Below are positions 7,468 to 14,881 of a stretch of DNA of 64,000 nucleotides, in pieces (position 1 is the first letter of the stretch; every line of letters starts with the position of its first letter). Origin of the DNA: Pseudarthrobacter sp. SSS035 (GTDB lineage Bacteria; Actinomycetota; Actinomycetes; Actinomycetales; Micrococcaceae); the NCBI RefSeq assembly GCF_023273875.1, contig NZ_CP096882.1:434001-498000 (forward strand), read 5' to 3'. The translations under genes were made by a program, and so were the position numbers. The notes under the pieces were generated by a model, which ran no database searches, had not been told where the DNA came from, and worked only from the letters and a program-made list of their open reading frames with translations.

Positions 7468-9246
7468 GTGCCGCGTTCTGCACGCACACCGCCTTTGCGG
7501 TTCTCCACGCAGACCCTCCTCCTTCAGCTGGGCGTGGTCCTGCTGGTGGTGCTGCTCAGCGCCGCCGTCCACGCCTGGCTGACCTACGAACGTGTGGGCC
7601 GCGAGGCGGAAAACCAGGCCCTGACGCTGGCCCGCGCCGTCGCCGCGGATCCTTCCGTGCAGGCTGACGTGCTGGCGATCAGCGCGGGCGCGGGCACTCC
7701 CCCGCCCGCCGTGCTCCGCGCCGGGCCGCTGATGGCAGCCGCCGAGGCGATCCGGACCCGGACCGGGGCACTGTTTGTGGTGATCACCGACGAAACCGGC
7801 CTGCGCCTGGCGCACCCGGATCCGGACCGGCTGGGCGAGAAGGTCAGCACCGATCCGTCCCAGGCCCTCGCCGGCCAGGAGGTCACCACCAGGAACACCG
7901 GGACACTGGGCCCGTCTGCCGGCGCCAAGGTTCCTGTTTACGCACGCGGCGCTGGCACGGTTGTGGGCGAGGTCAGCGTTGGGTACTCCATGGAGAGCGT
8001 GGGCCAAAGCGTTGCCCGCGACATCGGCCCGGTGGGGCTGACCGCCGCGGGTGCGCTGTTGGCGGGCGTGCTGGCCTCGTTCCTGCTGCGGCGCCGGCTC
8101 CAGCGCCTGACGCTGGGGCTGGAGCCCGAGGAAATCAGCACGCTCGTGCACGACCAGGTTGCCGTTTTGCAGGGCGTGGACGACGGCGTCATCGGCGTTT
8201 CGGCCGACGGCAGGATCAGCGTGTTCAACGCAGCGGCGCAGCGCCTTCTGGAGCAGCCGGACCTTTCCGGGACGCCATGGGCCGACGCTCCGGTGCCCGG
8301 ACAGCTCAGGGCGTTGACCCGGCCGGACGCTGCGGAGGCGGACGCCATCGAGCTGGTAGCCGGCGGCAGCGTCCTGGTGGCCAGCGCGCGCAAGGCCCTG
8401 CATCGAAGCGAGGACCTTGGCTGGGTGGTGATGCTCCGGGACCGCACCGAACTCCAGCAGCTCACCCGGCAGCTCGACGCCGTGGGCACCATGTCCACGG
8501 CCCTGCGCGCCCAGCGCCACGAATTCGCCAACCAGCTGCACACCATCGCCGGCCTGATGAGCATCGGTCAGCACCAGCAGGCCCGCGACTACCTGGCCGG
8601 GCTCGCCGCCACGGGGCCCCTGAAGTTCCCGGTGGACCAGGCGGAACTGCTGCAGGACCCCTACCTGCAGGCCTTTGTGGGCGCCAAGGGCGTGGAGGCC
8701 GATGAGCGCGGCGTGACGCTGCGGATCGGCCCCGAAACCCTGGTCCGCGGCCAGGTCACCGAGCCGCAAGACGTGACCACCGTACTGGGCAACCTGATCG
8801 ACAACGCGGTGAACGCCGCCGTCTCGGGCTCCGCCCCGGACCGCTGGGTGGAGCTCGAGGTGCTGGATGAACCGCACGACGACGGCGGGACGCTGCACAT
8901 CGTCGTCGCCGATTCCGGCGACGGGCTGGCCGCCGGGACGGACGCGGAAGCGGTCTTCGCCGAGGGATTTACGACGGCGGCCGGCCCAGTAGTGCCGGCT
9001 CCGGCGGCTGCCGGCGGACGGAGTGGCGGGCAGAGTGGCGCACGGAGTGGCGGGCAGGGGCTGGGCCTGGCCCTGGCCCGGAAGCTGGCCCGGCGCCGCG
9101 GCGGGGACGTCCGCGTGCTGGAGCCGGGGACACCGGGCGGACCCGGTGCCGTGTTTATGGCTTCCCTGCCACGTACAACGGCCGGGACCACCCCCGGGAC
9201 ACCTGCGGGGACCCAGGATTTAGCTGGAAAGGACAATGATGCCTGA
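7468..9246 (+). CDS. CitA/DcuS-type sensor histidine kinase
   Basis: 592 residues from GTG 7468, chosen because GAGGAAGG lies seven bases upstream. An earlier in-frame ATG at 7447 is possible. Order: membrane segment (about residues 14-38), extracytoplasmic PAS-like sensor (about 40-180), second membrane segment (about 185-208), cytoplasmic PAS domain (about 225-320), then the kinase core. The H-box is RHEF with H351, followed by ANQLHTI. The N-box is NLIDNAVNAA, and G-box residues are DSGDGL and GLGLALARKLARRRGGD. A Gly/Ser-rich insert lies before the last G-box. It overlaps the response-regulator gene and is divergent from the citrate transporter, so it most likely senses citrate or a related carboxylate and controls uptake. 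Confidence 0.9.
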   Translation: MPRSARTPPLRFSTQTLLLQLGVVLLVVLLSAAVHAWLTYERVGREAENQALTLARAVAADPSVQADVLAISAGAGTPPPAVLRAGPLMAAAEAIRTRTGALFVVITDETGLRLAHPDPDRLGEKVSTDPSQALAGQEVTTRNTGTLGPSAGAKVPVYARGAGTVVGEVSVGYSMESVGQSVARDIGPVGLTAAGALLAGVLASFLLRRRLQRLTLGLEPEEISTLVHDQVAVLQGVDDGVIGVSADGRISVFNAAAQRLLEQPDLSGTPWADAPVPGQLRALTRPDAAEADAIELVAGGSVLVASARKALHRSEDLGWVVMLRDRTELQQLTRQLDAVGTMSTALRAQRHEFANQLHTIAGLMSIGQHQQARDYLAGLAATGPLKFPVDQAELLQDPYLQAFVGAKGVEADERGVTLRIGPETLVRGQVTEPQDVTTVLGNLIDNAVNAAVSGSAPDRWVELEVLDEPHDDGGTLHIVVADSGDGLAAGTDAEAVFAEGFTTAAGPVVPAPAAAGGRSGGQSGARSGGQGLGLALARKLARRRGGDVRVLEPGTPGGPGAVFMASLPRTTAGTTPGTPAGTQDLAGKDNDA

Positions 9247-9901
9247 GGACTTCAGGGTGCTGATTGTGGACGACGATTTCCACGTGGCCAAGCTGCACGC
9301 AACGTATGTGGATTCGGTGGCGGGATTCCTGGCGCTGGCGCCGGTGGGGTCGGCATCCCTGGCGCTGCAGGCGATCCACAGCCTCCGCCCGGACCTGGTG
9401 CTGCTGGATGTCTACCTGCCGGACGCCTCAGGCCTCGACCTGCTGCAGCAGCTGGACGTGGACACCATGATCCTCAGTGCCGCATCGGACGCCGAGTCGC
9501 TGCGGAAAGCGTTCCGCCGCGGCGCCCTCGGGTACCTGTTGAAGCCCTTTACCGCCGAGTCGCTCTCGCAGCAGCTACGTTCGTATGCCCGGTACCGCAG
9601 GCTCCTGGGCCAGCCCGGGGCCCTGGACCAGGGCTCCGTGGAGCGGGCCAAACGGGCGCTGATCCCCGGGGACGTGACGCCGGCGGCCAAACCCCGCTCC
9701 GCCACCGAGGCCGCGGTCTTGGAATCGCTGGTTGCCGGCGAACAGTATTCGGCGGTGGAAGTGGCCACCCGCGTGGGGGTTTCCCGGGCCACGGCGCAAA
9801 GGTACCTGTCCTCGCTGGCCGACGACGGCGCCGTCGACATCCAACTGCGCTACGGAACCACCGGACGCCCGGAACACCGCTACAGCCTCCCGGCCAGTTA
9901 A
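9239..9901 (+). CDS. CitB/DcuR-type response regulator
   Basis: 220 residues. The receiver domain (about residues 1-120) has the acidic pocket VDDD near the N-terminus, the phospho-acceptor aspartate in LLDVYLPDASG (residue 57 from this start) and the conserved lysine in YLLKPF (residue 102). The C-terminal part (about 150-220) is an HTH output domain with VEVATRVGVSRATAQRYL, the layout of the CitB/DctR group. Two adjacent ATGs (9236 and 9239) overlap the end of the kinase gene; GGAAAGG at 9226-9232 favours the second. Phosphorylated by the adjacent kinase, it should activate the divergent transporter gene. A palindromic repeat follows. Confidence 0.9.
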   Translation: MPEDFRVLIVDDDFHVAKLHATYVDSVAGFLALAPVGSASLALQAIHSLRPDLVLLDVYLPDASGLDLLQQLDVDTMILSAASDAESLRKAFRRGALGYLLKPFTAESLSQQLRSYARYRRLLGQPGALDQGSVERAKRALIPGDVTPAAKPRSATEAAVLESLVAGEQYSAVEVATRVGVSRATAQRYLSSLADDGAVDIQLRYGTTGRPEHRYSLPAS

Positions 9902-9912
9902 CACACACTCAT

Positions 9913-9975
9913 GCGCGAACTGGCAGGTAATACCCTCAAAATGCGGATTTGAGGGTATCTGCTGCCAGTTCGCGC
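9913..9975. repeat. Intergenic nested palindrome (type B)
   Basis: Outer arms GCGCGAACTGGCAG (9913-9926) and CTGCCAGTTCGCGC (9962-9975) are exact complements. Inner arms ATACCCTCAAA (9930-9940) and TTTGAGGGTAT (9948-9958) are also exact. It lies between convergent genes and may end both transcripts, but it resembles the element at 44947-44989 through the CAGTTCGCG arm. Confidence 0.7.
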
Positions 9976-9993
9976 CAGGCGGGCGGGAGCGTC

Positions 9994-10377
9994 CTAGTTG
10001 GCGCTCTTCTGGGCCACGAGCTCGATCTCGACGAGCATCTTCGGGTCAAGGAAGGGCAGGACGTGCACCAGGGCCAGCGTGGGGCGGATCTTGCCGAAGA
10101 CTTCGCCGTGGGCGCGGCCGGCCTCTTCCCATTTGCTGATGTCCGTCAGGTACAGCTTGGACTGGACCACGTCTTCGAAGCTGAAGCCGGCATCGGCCAG
10201 GACCACGCCGAGCTTCTGCAGGATGTACTGGGTCTGCGTGTAGAAGTCCTCGCCCACAATGCCGTGCTCGCCGCTGGCGGCCGTGGCGGAAATGTAGAGC
10301 GTGTTGTCCACCTGGACGGCGCGGGAGTAGCCGAGGGTCTGCTCCCAGACGGAGCCGGTGCCGAATGTTTTGCGCAT
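9994..10377 (-). CDS. RidA (YjgF/YER057c/UK114) family protein
   Basis: 127 residues, one complete Rid domain. Canonical RidA hydrolyses reactive enamine/imine intermediates in the cytosol as a trimer. Typical pieces are YSRAVQVDNTLYISATA at the start and the LVEIELVAQ end strand. The position aligning with the catalytic arginine of E. coli RidA (R in the PARxxVEV stretch) appears to be leucine here (RPTLALVHV), so this looks like one of the Rid subfamilies without proven deaminase activity. AAAGG lies upstream of the ATG at 10377. It is convergent with the response regulator. Family assignment is secure, activity is not. Confidence 0.85.
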   Translation of the reverse strand: MRKTFGTGSVWEQTLGYSRAVQVDNTLYISATAASGEHGIVGEDFYTQTQYILQKLGVVLADAGFSFEDVVQSKLYLTDISKWEEAGRAHGEVFGKIRPTLALVHVLPFLDPKMLVEIELVAQKSAN

Positions 10378-10415
10378 GGTGGGCCTTTCAGTGCCGAAAA
10401 CGAGTCGGCACCACT

Positions 10416-10928
10416 TTAGGTTGGCTGGACGTCAAGCCGGTAAACCAGCAGCTTTATGTCGGTGCCCGGAATCAGCCAGTCACGCTCGGGGACGCGTTTG
10501 AAGCCGGTCTTCCGGTAGAGGCCATGGGCGCTCTCCCAGGTCCCGCCGGTGGTGAGGGCCACGCCCGTGATGCCCTCCAGCGATTTCGCATGCTCAATGA
10601 TGGCTTCCACCATGGCCTTGCCTGCGCCGCTGCGCTGCACCGCCGGATCCACCACCAGCATCCGGAACTCCAGCTCATCCGGCAGGGCGATGTCGGCGAA
10701 CGGTTCACCTGCCAGTGCCAGCGTCACGGAACCCACCACCTGCCGGTCCCGCTCGGCAACCCAGATCGTGGCCTTCGCCGCACGTGCGGCAACATCCTGG
10801 ATCTGCTGCATATAGGGATGGTCCGCGCTGTCGAAATACCCTGCTGCCAGGTACGAGTCCACGGTGATCCTGGCGATGGCCTGGAAGTCTGCCTCAACGG
10901 CCGGTCGGATGGTTATTTGCGATTGCAC
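10416..10928 (-). CDS. GNAT-family N-acetyltransferase
   Basis: 170 residues, a single acetyltransferase fold. The acetyl-CoA pyrophosphate loop is seen in VVDPAVQRSGAGKAM (about residues 92-106), preceded by the LEFRML strand and followed by the ESAHGLYRKTGFKRV segment typical of GNAT motif B. The start is GTG 10928; no Shine-Dalgarno sequence is visible but a TAACAT -10 box lies six bases upstream, so translation is probably leaderless. The substrate cannot be read from the sequence. It sits between the RidA-like gene and the inositol-phosphatase gene with no evident functional link. Confidence 0.85.
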   Translation of the reverse strand: MQSQITIRPAVEADFQAIARITVDSYLAAGYFDSADHPYMQQIQDVAARAAKATIWVAERDRQVVGSVTLALAGEPFADIALPDELEFRMLVVDPAVQRSGAGKAMVEAIIEHAKSLEGITGVALTTGGTWESAHGLYRKTGFKRVPERDWLIPGTDIKLLVYRLDVQPT

Positions 10929-10934
10929 CTGACA

Positions 10935-10940
10935 ATGTTA
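10935..10940 (-). promoter_or_regulatory. -10 box of the GNAT gene, leaderless arrangement
   Basis: On the minus strand TAACAT is separated from the GTG start by six bases (TGTCAG). Confidence 0.45.
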
Positions 10941-10954
10941 GTGGCGCAGCACCG

Positions 10955-11773
10955 TCACAGCGGAAACTTGCCGGACAGCGCCAAGGTCCCGGCGCAGGTC
11001 CAGGCGGCCAGCCTGTCCTCGTCGGCGGGTCCGCCGTCCAGCGGACTGGCCAGCCGGGGACGCCGGACCCAGCAACCGGCTTCCTCGGCAATCAACGCAC
11101 CGGCGGAGAAGTCATGTTCGTTGAGCCCGCGTTCGCCGTAGGCGTCGTGGGTCCCGTCAGCCACCAGGCAGAGGTCCAGCGCCGCTGAGCCCAGCCGCCG
11201 GACGTCGGCGAATCCATCCATGAGACTGCCCAGCAGTGCAGCCTGCTCGGCGCGGATGGCGGGGTCGTAACTGAAGCCGGTGGCGAGGATCTGCCCGGCG
11301 CGGTCCGGCGCCGGACCCTGGAGCTGGGTCACCCGGCCGCCTTCTTCCAGCCACGCACCCTGGCCGCGGGCAGCGTAGTAGACGCGGCCCAGCGCCGGGG
11401 CGTTGACGACGCCGGCCAGCCAGACGCCGTCGGAATCCGCCACTGCCACGGAGGTGGCGTAGTAGACGATGTTCCGGATGAAGTTGGTGGTACCGTCCAG
11501 CGGGTCGATGGACCAGCGATAACCGGTGGGCGCAGCGGGCCGGGTGGTGCCGTGCTCCTCCCCCGTGATGGTGTCCTGTGGCCGGGCGGCCACGATGGCA
11601 TCCCGGACGGCGTTCTCCGCGGCGACATCGAAGGCCGTGACCCAGTCGCCGGCGTCGCCCTTGTTGCTGACGTCCAGAGACTCGCCATTACGGGAAGCCA
11701 GCACGGCGGCGCCGGCGGCGGCTGCTTGCCTGGCCACCGCAAGCAGTTCGATGTTGAGATCCGGGTGGCTCAT
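10955..11773 (-). CDS. Inositol monophosphatase family protein
   Basis: 272 residues, the normal family length. These Mg2+-dependent phosphatases act on inositol phosphates, histidinol phosphate or nucleotide bisphosphates. Metal ligands appear in ITGEEHG (about residues 69-75) and in SIDPLDGTTNF (about 92-102), and the C-terminal region carries LGSAALDLCLVADG followed by EHDFSAGALIAEEAG, all in the family order. The ATG at 11773 overlaps the ligA stop codon by four bases (ATGA), so it is the second gene of a ligA operon. The exact substrate is not determined; inositol-1-phosphate or histidinol-phosphate are the best guesses for an actinobacterium. Confidence 0.88.
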   Translation of the reverse strand: MSHPDLNIELLAVARQAAAAGAAVLASRNGESLDVSNKGDAGDWVTAFDVAAENAVRDAIVAARPQDTITGEEHGTTRPAAPTGYRWSIDPLDGTTNFIRNIVYYATSVAVADSDGVWLAGVVNAPALGRVYYAARGQGAWLEEGGRVTQLQGPAPDRAGQILATGFSYDPAIRAEQAALLGSLMDGFADVRRLGSAALDLCLVADGTHDAYGERGLNEHDFSAGALIAEEAGCWVRRPRLASPLDGGPADEDRLAAWTCAGTLALSGKFPL

Positions 11774-14040
11774 TCGGCTGCCTCTTCTGGTTCTGTGGGC
11801 GACGGTGTGGGCGTGACTTCGGCAGCGGGAGCCGGGCCGTTCGCAAGAAGCTCGCGGAAGCCGTCCTCGTCCAGGACGGGAATTCCGAGCTGTGCGGCTT
11901 TGTCCAGCTTGGTTCCGGCGCTTTCGCCGGCCACCACATAACTGGTGTTTTTCGAGACCGAGCCCGCAGCTTTGCCACCGCGGATGAGGATGGCTTCCTT
12001 GGCCTCGTCCCGGCTGAAGTTCGGCAGGGAGCCGGTCACCACAATGGTCAGCCCTTCCAGCGTGCGCGGCGTGGACTCATCCCGCTCATCCGCCATGCGG
12101 ACCCCGGCCTCAGCCCAGCGGTCAACGATCTCCACGTGCCAGTCCTCGGCAAACCATTCCTTGAGCGCGGCCGCAATGGTTGGCCCCACGCCATCCACAT
12201 GCGCCAGGTCCTCCTCGGAGGCGTTCCGGATGCCGTCCATGGTGCCGAATGCGGTGGCCAGGGCGCGTGAGGCGCGGGGGCCAACGTGCCGGATGGACAG
12301 GGCAACGAGCACCCGCCACAGCGGCTGGGTCTTGGCTTTCTCCAGTTCCACGAAGAGCTTCGCAGTGTTCGCCGTGGGCTTGGACGGTGTTTTGGCCGTT
12401 GCCTTTGTCCAGAAGTACGGGACCATCTCGAAGACGCCGGTGCCCACACCCTTGGAACGCTTCTCGCGCAGGATCCGCACATGCTCCAGGTCCGCCGCGG
12501 TAAGGGAGAAGAGCTCCGACTCACTCACCAGCGGGCCTGGCCTGGGCTCGCCCGGATCAGTTAGCGCAACGGCAGCTTCCCCGCCGAGGGCCTCGATGTC
12601 GAAGGCACCGCGGCCGGCCAGGTGCGCCACGCGCTCGGTCAGCTGGATGGGGCAGGATCTGGAATTGGGGCAGCGGATGTCGATGTCGCCCTCCTTGGAG
12701 GGGGCGAGCTCCGTGCCGCAGGACGGGCATTCGGCGGGCATCACGAACTCGCGCAGTTCGTCCTCACGGCCTTTGCGCAGCGCCAACACGGGGCCGACGA
12801 TCTCCGGGATGACGTCTCCGGCCTTGCGCAGCACCACAACATCGCCGATCAGCACGCCCTTGGCCTTGACCACGTCCTGGTTGTGCAGCGTGGCACGGGC
12901 CACGGTGGAACCAGCCACCTTCACCGGCTCCAGCACCCCGAACGGGGTCACGCGGCCGGTACGGCCTACCTGGACACGGATGTCCAGCAGCCGGGTGTGG
13001 ACTTCTTCCGGCGGGTACTTGTAGGCGACGGCCCAGCGGGGAACGCGGGTGGTGTAGCCGAGGGCACGCTGCGTGGCGAAGTCGTCGATCTTGACAACGA
13101 TGCCGTCGATTTCGTGCATCAGGCTGTGCCGTTGCTCGCCATAGCGCTTGATGAAGGCAAGGATCTCCGGCAGGCCGCCGAGAACCTCGAAATACGGACT
13201 GACGGGAAGTCCCCACTTTTCCAGCACGGCGTAGGTCTGGGACTGGCTCAGGGTCTCAAGCCCTTCGCGCGAACCAATTCCATGGACAAACATCCGCAAC
13301 GGACGCTTGGCAGTTTCCGCAGGATCCTTCTGCCTGATCGAACCGGCGGCGGCATTCCTGGGGTTGGCCAGCGGCGCCTTGCCGGCTTCGATCAGGGCCT
13401 CATTAAACTCCGCAAAGGCTTTGGAAGGGATAAAGACCTCGCCTCGGATTTCCACCTCTGAGGGAAATCCGGTGCCCGTCAGTTCCGTCGGGATTTCCTT
13501 GATCGTCAGGACGTTGTGGGTGATGTCTTCACCCGTGGTTCCGTCACCCCTGGTGGCCGCCCGGACCAGTTTCCCGTCGCGGTACAACAGGTTGACCGCG
13601 AGGCCGTCAATCTTGAGTTCAGTAAGCCACGCCAGCTGGGCGGTGTCCCCCAGCTTGCTGACGCCGGCCTCGGCTTTGGTGATCCAGGCCTCCAGCTCCT
13701 CCAAGGAAAAGACGTCCTCGAGGCTGTACATCCGCTGCAGATGTTCGACGGCGGCGAAGGCGGCTGAGACTTCCCCGCCAACCTCCTGCGTAGGCGAATC
13801 ATTGGCTACCAGCTCCGGATGCAGGGCCTCGATCTCCTCCAGGCGCCGGAACAGTTCGTCGAATTCAGCGTCCGAGACCAGGGGTTCGTCCTCCTGGTAA
13901 TACGCAAACCGGTACTTCCTGACCAGGTCCGCCAGGTTCTCATATTCTTCGCGCACCGACCCAGCGGGGACGGCGTCCGGCTCGGTTAGTTCCTCAGTGC
14001 TGTTTGCTGTTTCCTCTGCGGGGACCGGTGCTGTGCTCAC
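11770..14040 (-). CDS. ligA: NAD+-dependent DNA ligase
   Basis: 756 residues from GTG 14040, about 80 more than E. coli LigA. It seals DNA nicks using NAD+. Order: Ia domain (about 30-100), adenylation domain with K143 in ELKIDGLAVN, OB fold, four-Cys zinc finger (about 435-461, CPSCG then CPNSRSC), helix-hairpin-helix region (about 470-650) and BRCT domain (about 660-735, GLTIVVTGSLPNFSRDEA). The extra length is an acidic N-terminal extension of about 28 residues, an insertion after the zinc finger, and a Pro/Glu tail. The frame stays open upstream to 14541 but that part overlaps the next gene and has no ligase similarity, so GTG 14040 before STAPVPAEE is preferred; CAAGAT lies six bases upstream as a possible leaderless -10 box. 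Confidence 0.95.
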   Translation of the reverse strand: MSTAPVPAEETANSTEELTEPDAVPAGSVREEYENLADLVRKYRFAYYQEDEPLVSDAEFDELFRRLEEIEALHPELVANDSPTQEVGGEVSAAFAAVEHLQRMYSLEDVFSLEELEAWITKAEAGVSKLGDTAQLAWLTELKIDGLAVNLLYRDGKLVRAATRGDGTTGEDITHNVLTIKEIPTELTGTGFPSEVEIRGEVFIPSKAFAEFNEALIEAGKAPLANPRNAAAGSIRQKDPAETAKRPLRMFVHGIGSREGLETLSQSQTYAVLEKWGLPVSPYFEVLGGLPEILAFIKRYGEQRHSLMHEIDGIVVKIDDFATQRALGYTTRVPRWAVAYKYPPEEVHTRLLDIRVQVGRTGRVTPFGVLEPVKVAGSTVARATLHNQDVVKAKGVLIGDVVVLRKAGDVIPEIVGPVLALRKGREDELREFVMPAECPSCGTELAPSKEGDIDIRCPNSRSCPIQLTERVAHLAGRGAFDIEALGGEAAVALTDPGEPRPGPLVSESELFSLTAADLEHVRILREKRSKGVGTGVFEMVPYFWTKATAKTPSKPTANTAKLFVELEKAKTQPLWRVLVALSIRHVGPRASRALATAFGTMDGIRNASEEDLAHVDGVGPTIAAALKEWFAEDWHVEIVDRWAEAGVRMADERDESTPRTLEGLTIVVTGSLPNFSRDEAKEAILIRGGKAAGSVSKNTSYVVAGESAGTKLDKAAQLGIPVLDEDGFRELLANGPAPAAEVTPTPSPTEPEEAAE

Positions 14041-14191
14041 AGACCTATCTTGCCTTACCGCCCCGACATTGCGCCCAAACGCCCACTGCACCGCCGTGCC
14101 CCCGCCGCTAAATGCCGCGGGGCCCGGTGGGCACGGAAAGCCCCCATGTAGGTCGGGGCCGGCGACCAGCTCGATCACCGGATAACAAAGG

Positions 14192-14758
14192 TCAGTGTGA
14201 GGCGGGGCGGTTCCGGCTCCACCAGGCGAAGGCGAGGCCGGCGACTCCCACCAGCACCACGCCCGCCATGATGGCCAGCAGGCCGGGTCCGCCGAAGAGG
14301 CCGGAGCCGTCGTTCCTGGAAACGGCGGCGGCCTGTGTGGGCTTGGCCGACTTGGTGACTGGCTTGTTCCAGTTCGATTCCGTGGACGGGGTTGCAGACG
14401 ACGGCGGGCTGGGGATGATAGTGCTGGGCGCGTCCGACGGCGATTCCTCAGTCGGCGAAACGCTCGGTTCCGGGGCGAGGGTGGGAACCGGTACCGGTGC
14501 TGGCGCCACGGGCGGCGGTGCCGGGGGCTGGGTTGGGACAACTGGGGACGGGACTACCGGCGGCACTTCAGGTTTGCCCTTGCCCGGATCCTGAGGCTCA
14601 GCGCTGGCGGTTTCACAGTTCAGCAGGCACCACTGCGGTGTGGGTTCGCCGTCTTCGGCCTGCGCCGGGACCGCCGCCGAAAGGCCAACCAGGAGCGCCA
14701 GCACCGCAGCGGCCGCAGCAGCGGACACGTCGCGAAGCACGGATGAGGATCGGATCAT
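14192..14758 (-). CDS. Secreted proline-rich protein with C-terminal membrane anchor
   Basis: 188 residues, not a family I recognise. The N-terminal signal peptide (about 1-34) ends in VPAQA, followed by a short segment with two cysteines (WCLLNC). Residues of about 55-120 are a Pro/Val/Ser-rich stalk, and about 150-182 is a hydrophobic anchor (LLAIMAGVVLVGVAGLAFAWW) ending in a short basic tail. There is no LPXTG motif, so it should be a type I membrane protein rather than sortase-linked. The start at ATG 14758 is supported by AAAAGG six bases upstream. It follows the 14.9-37 kb operon on the same strand but a strong hairpin lies between, so joint transcription is doubtful. Confidence 0.7.
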   Translation of the reverse strand: MIRSSSVLRDVSAAAAAAVLALLVGLSAAVPAQAEDGEPTPQWCLLNCETASAEPQDPGKGKPEVPPVVPSPVVPTQPPAPPPVAPAPVPVPTLAPEPSVSPTEESPSDAPSTIIPSPPSSATPSTESNWNKPVTKSAKPTQAAAVSRNDGSGLFGGPGLLAIMAGVVLVGVAGLAFAWWSRNRPASH

Positions 14759-14832
14759 GGTTACCTTTTCGACAGCACGCGGCACCCCCCTGCCGCAGCG
14801 AACAGTGTTTCCGGTAGTCTCCTACAACGCGG

Positions 14833-14869
14833 CACGGGCCCGCAAATCCAATGGATTTACGGGCCCGTG
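14833..14869 (-). terminator. Hairpin after the FtsK/EssC-type gene
   Basis: CACGGGCCCG plus CAAATCCA (14833-14850) pairs with TGGATTTACGGGCCCGTG (14852-14869) with one mismatch and a one-base centre. It begins 13 bases past the stop codon of the ten-gene cluster. No U-tract is seen. It is the only clear end signal for the cluster. Confidence 0.65.
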
Positions 14870-14881
14870 GGAAGCAACGGC

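Noticed and set aside
7276..8898. 540-residue open frame antisense to the sensor kinase gene
   Set aside because: Composition of a codon-bias shadow; the plus-strand kinase has all expected motifs.
14041..14541. N-terminal extension of ligA by 167 residues
   Set aside because: The extra sequence is Arg/Pro/Ser-rich noise that overlaps the same-strand proline-rich protein gene, and it has no ligase similarity.
14814..14825. GTAG-n4-CTAC sequence resembling the carboxylase palindrome
   Set aside because: The spacer is four bases rather than five, the outer bases do not pair, and the neighbouring gene has no link to lipid synthesis.
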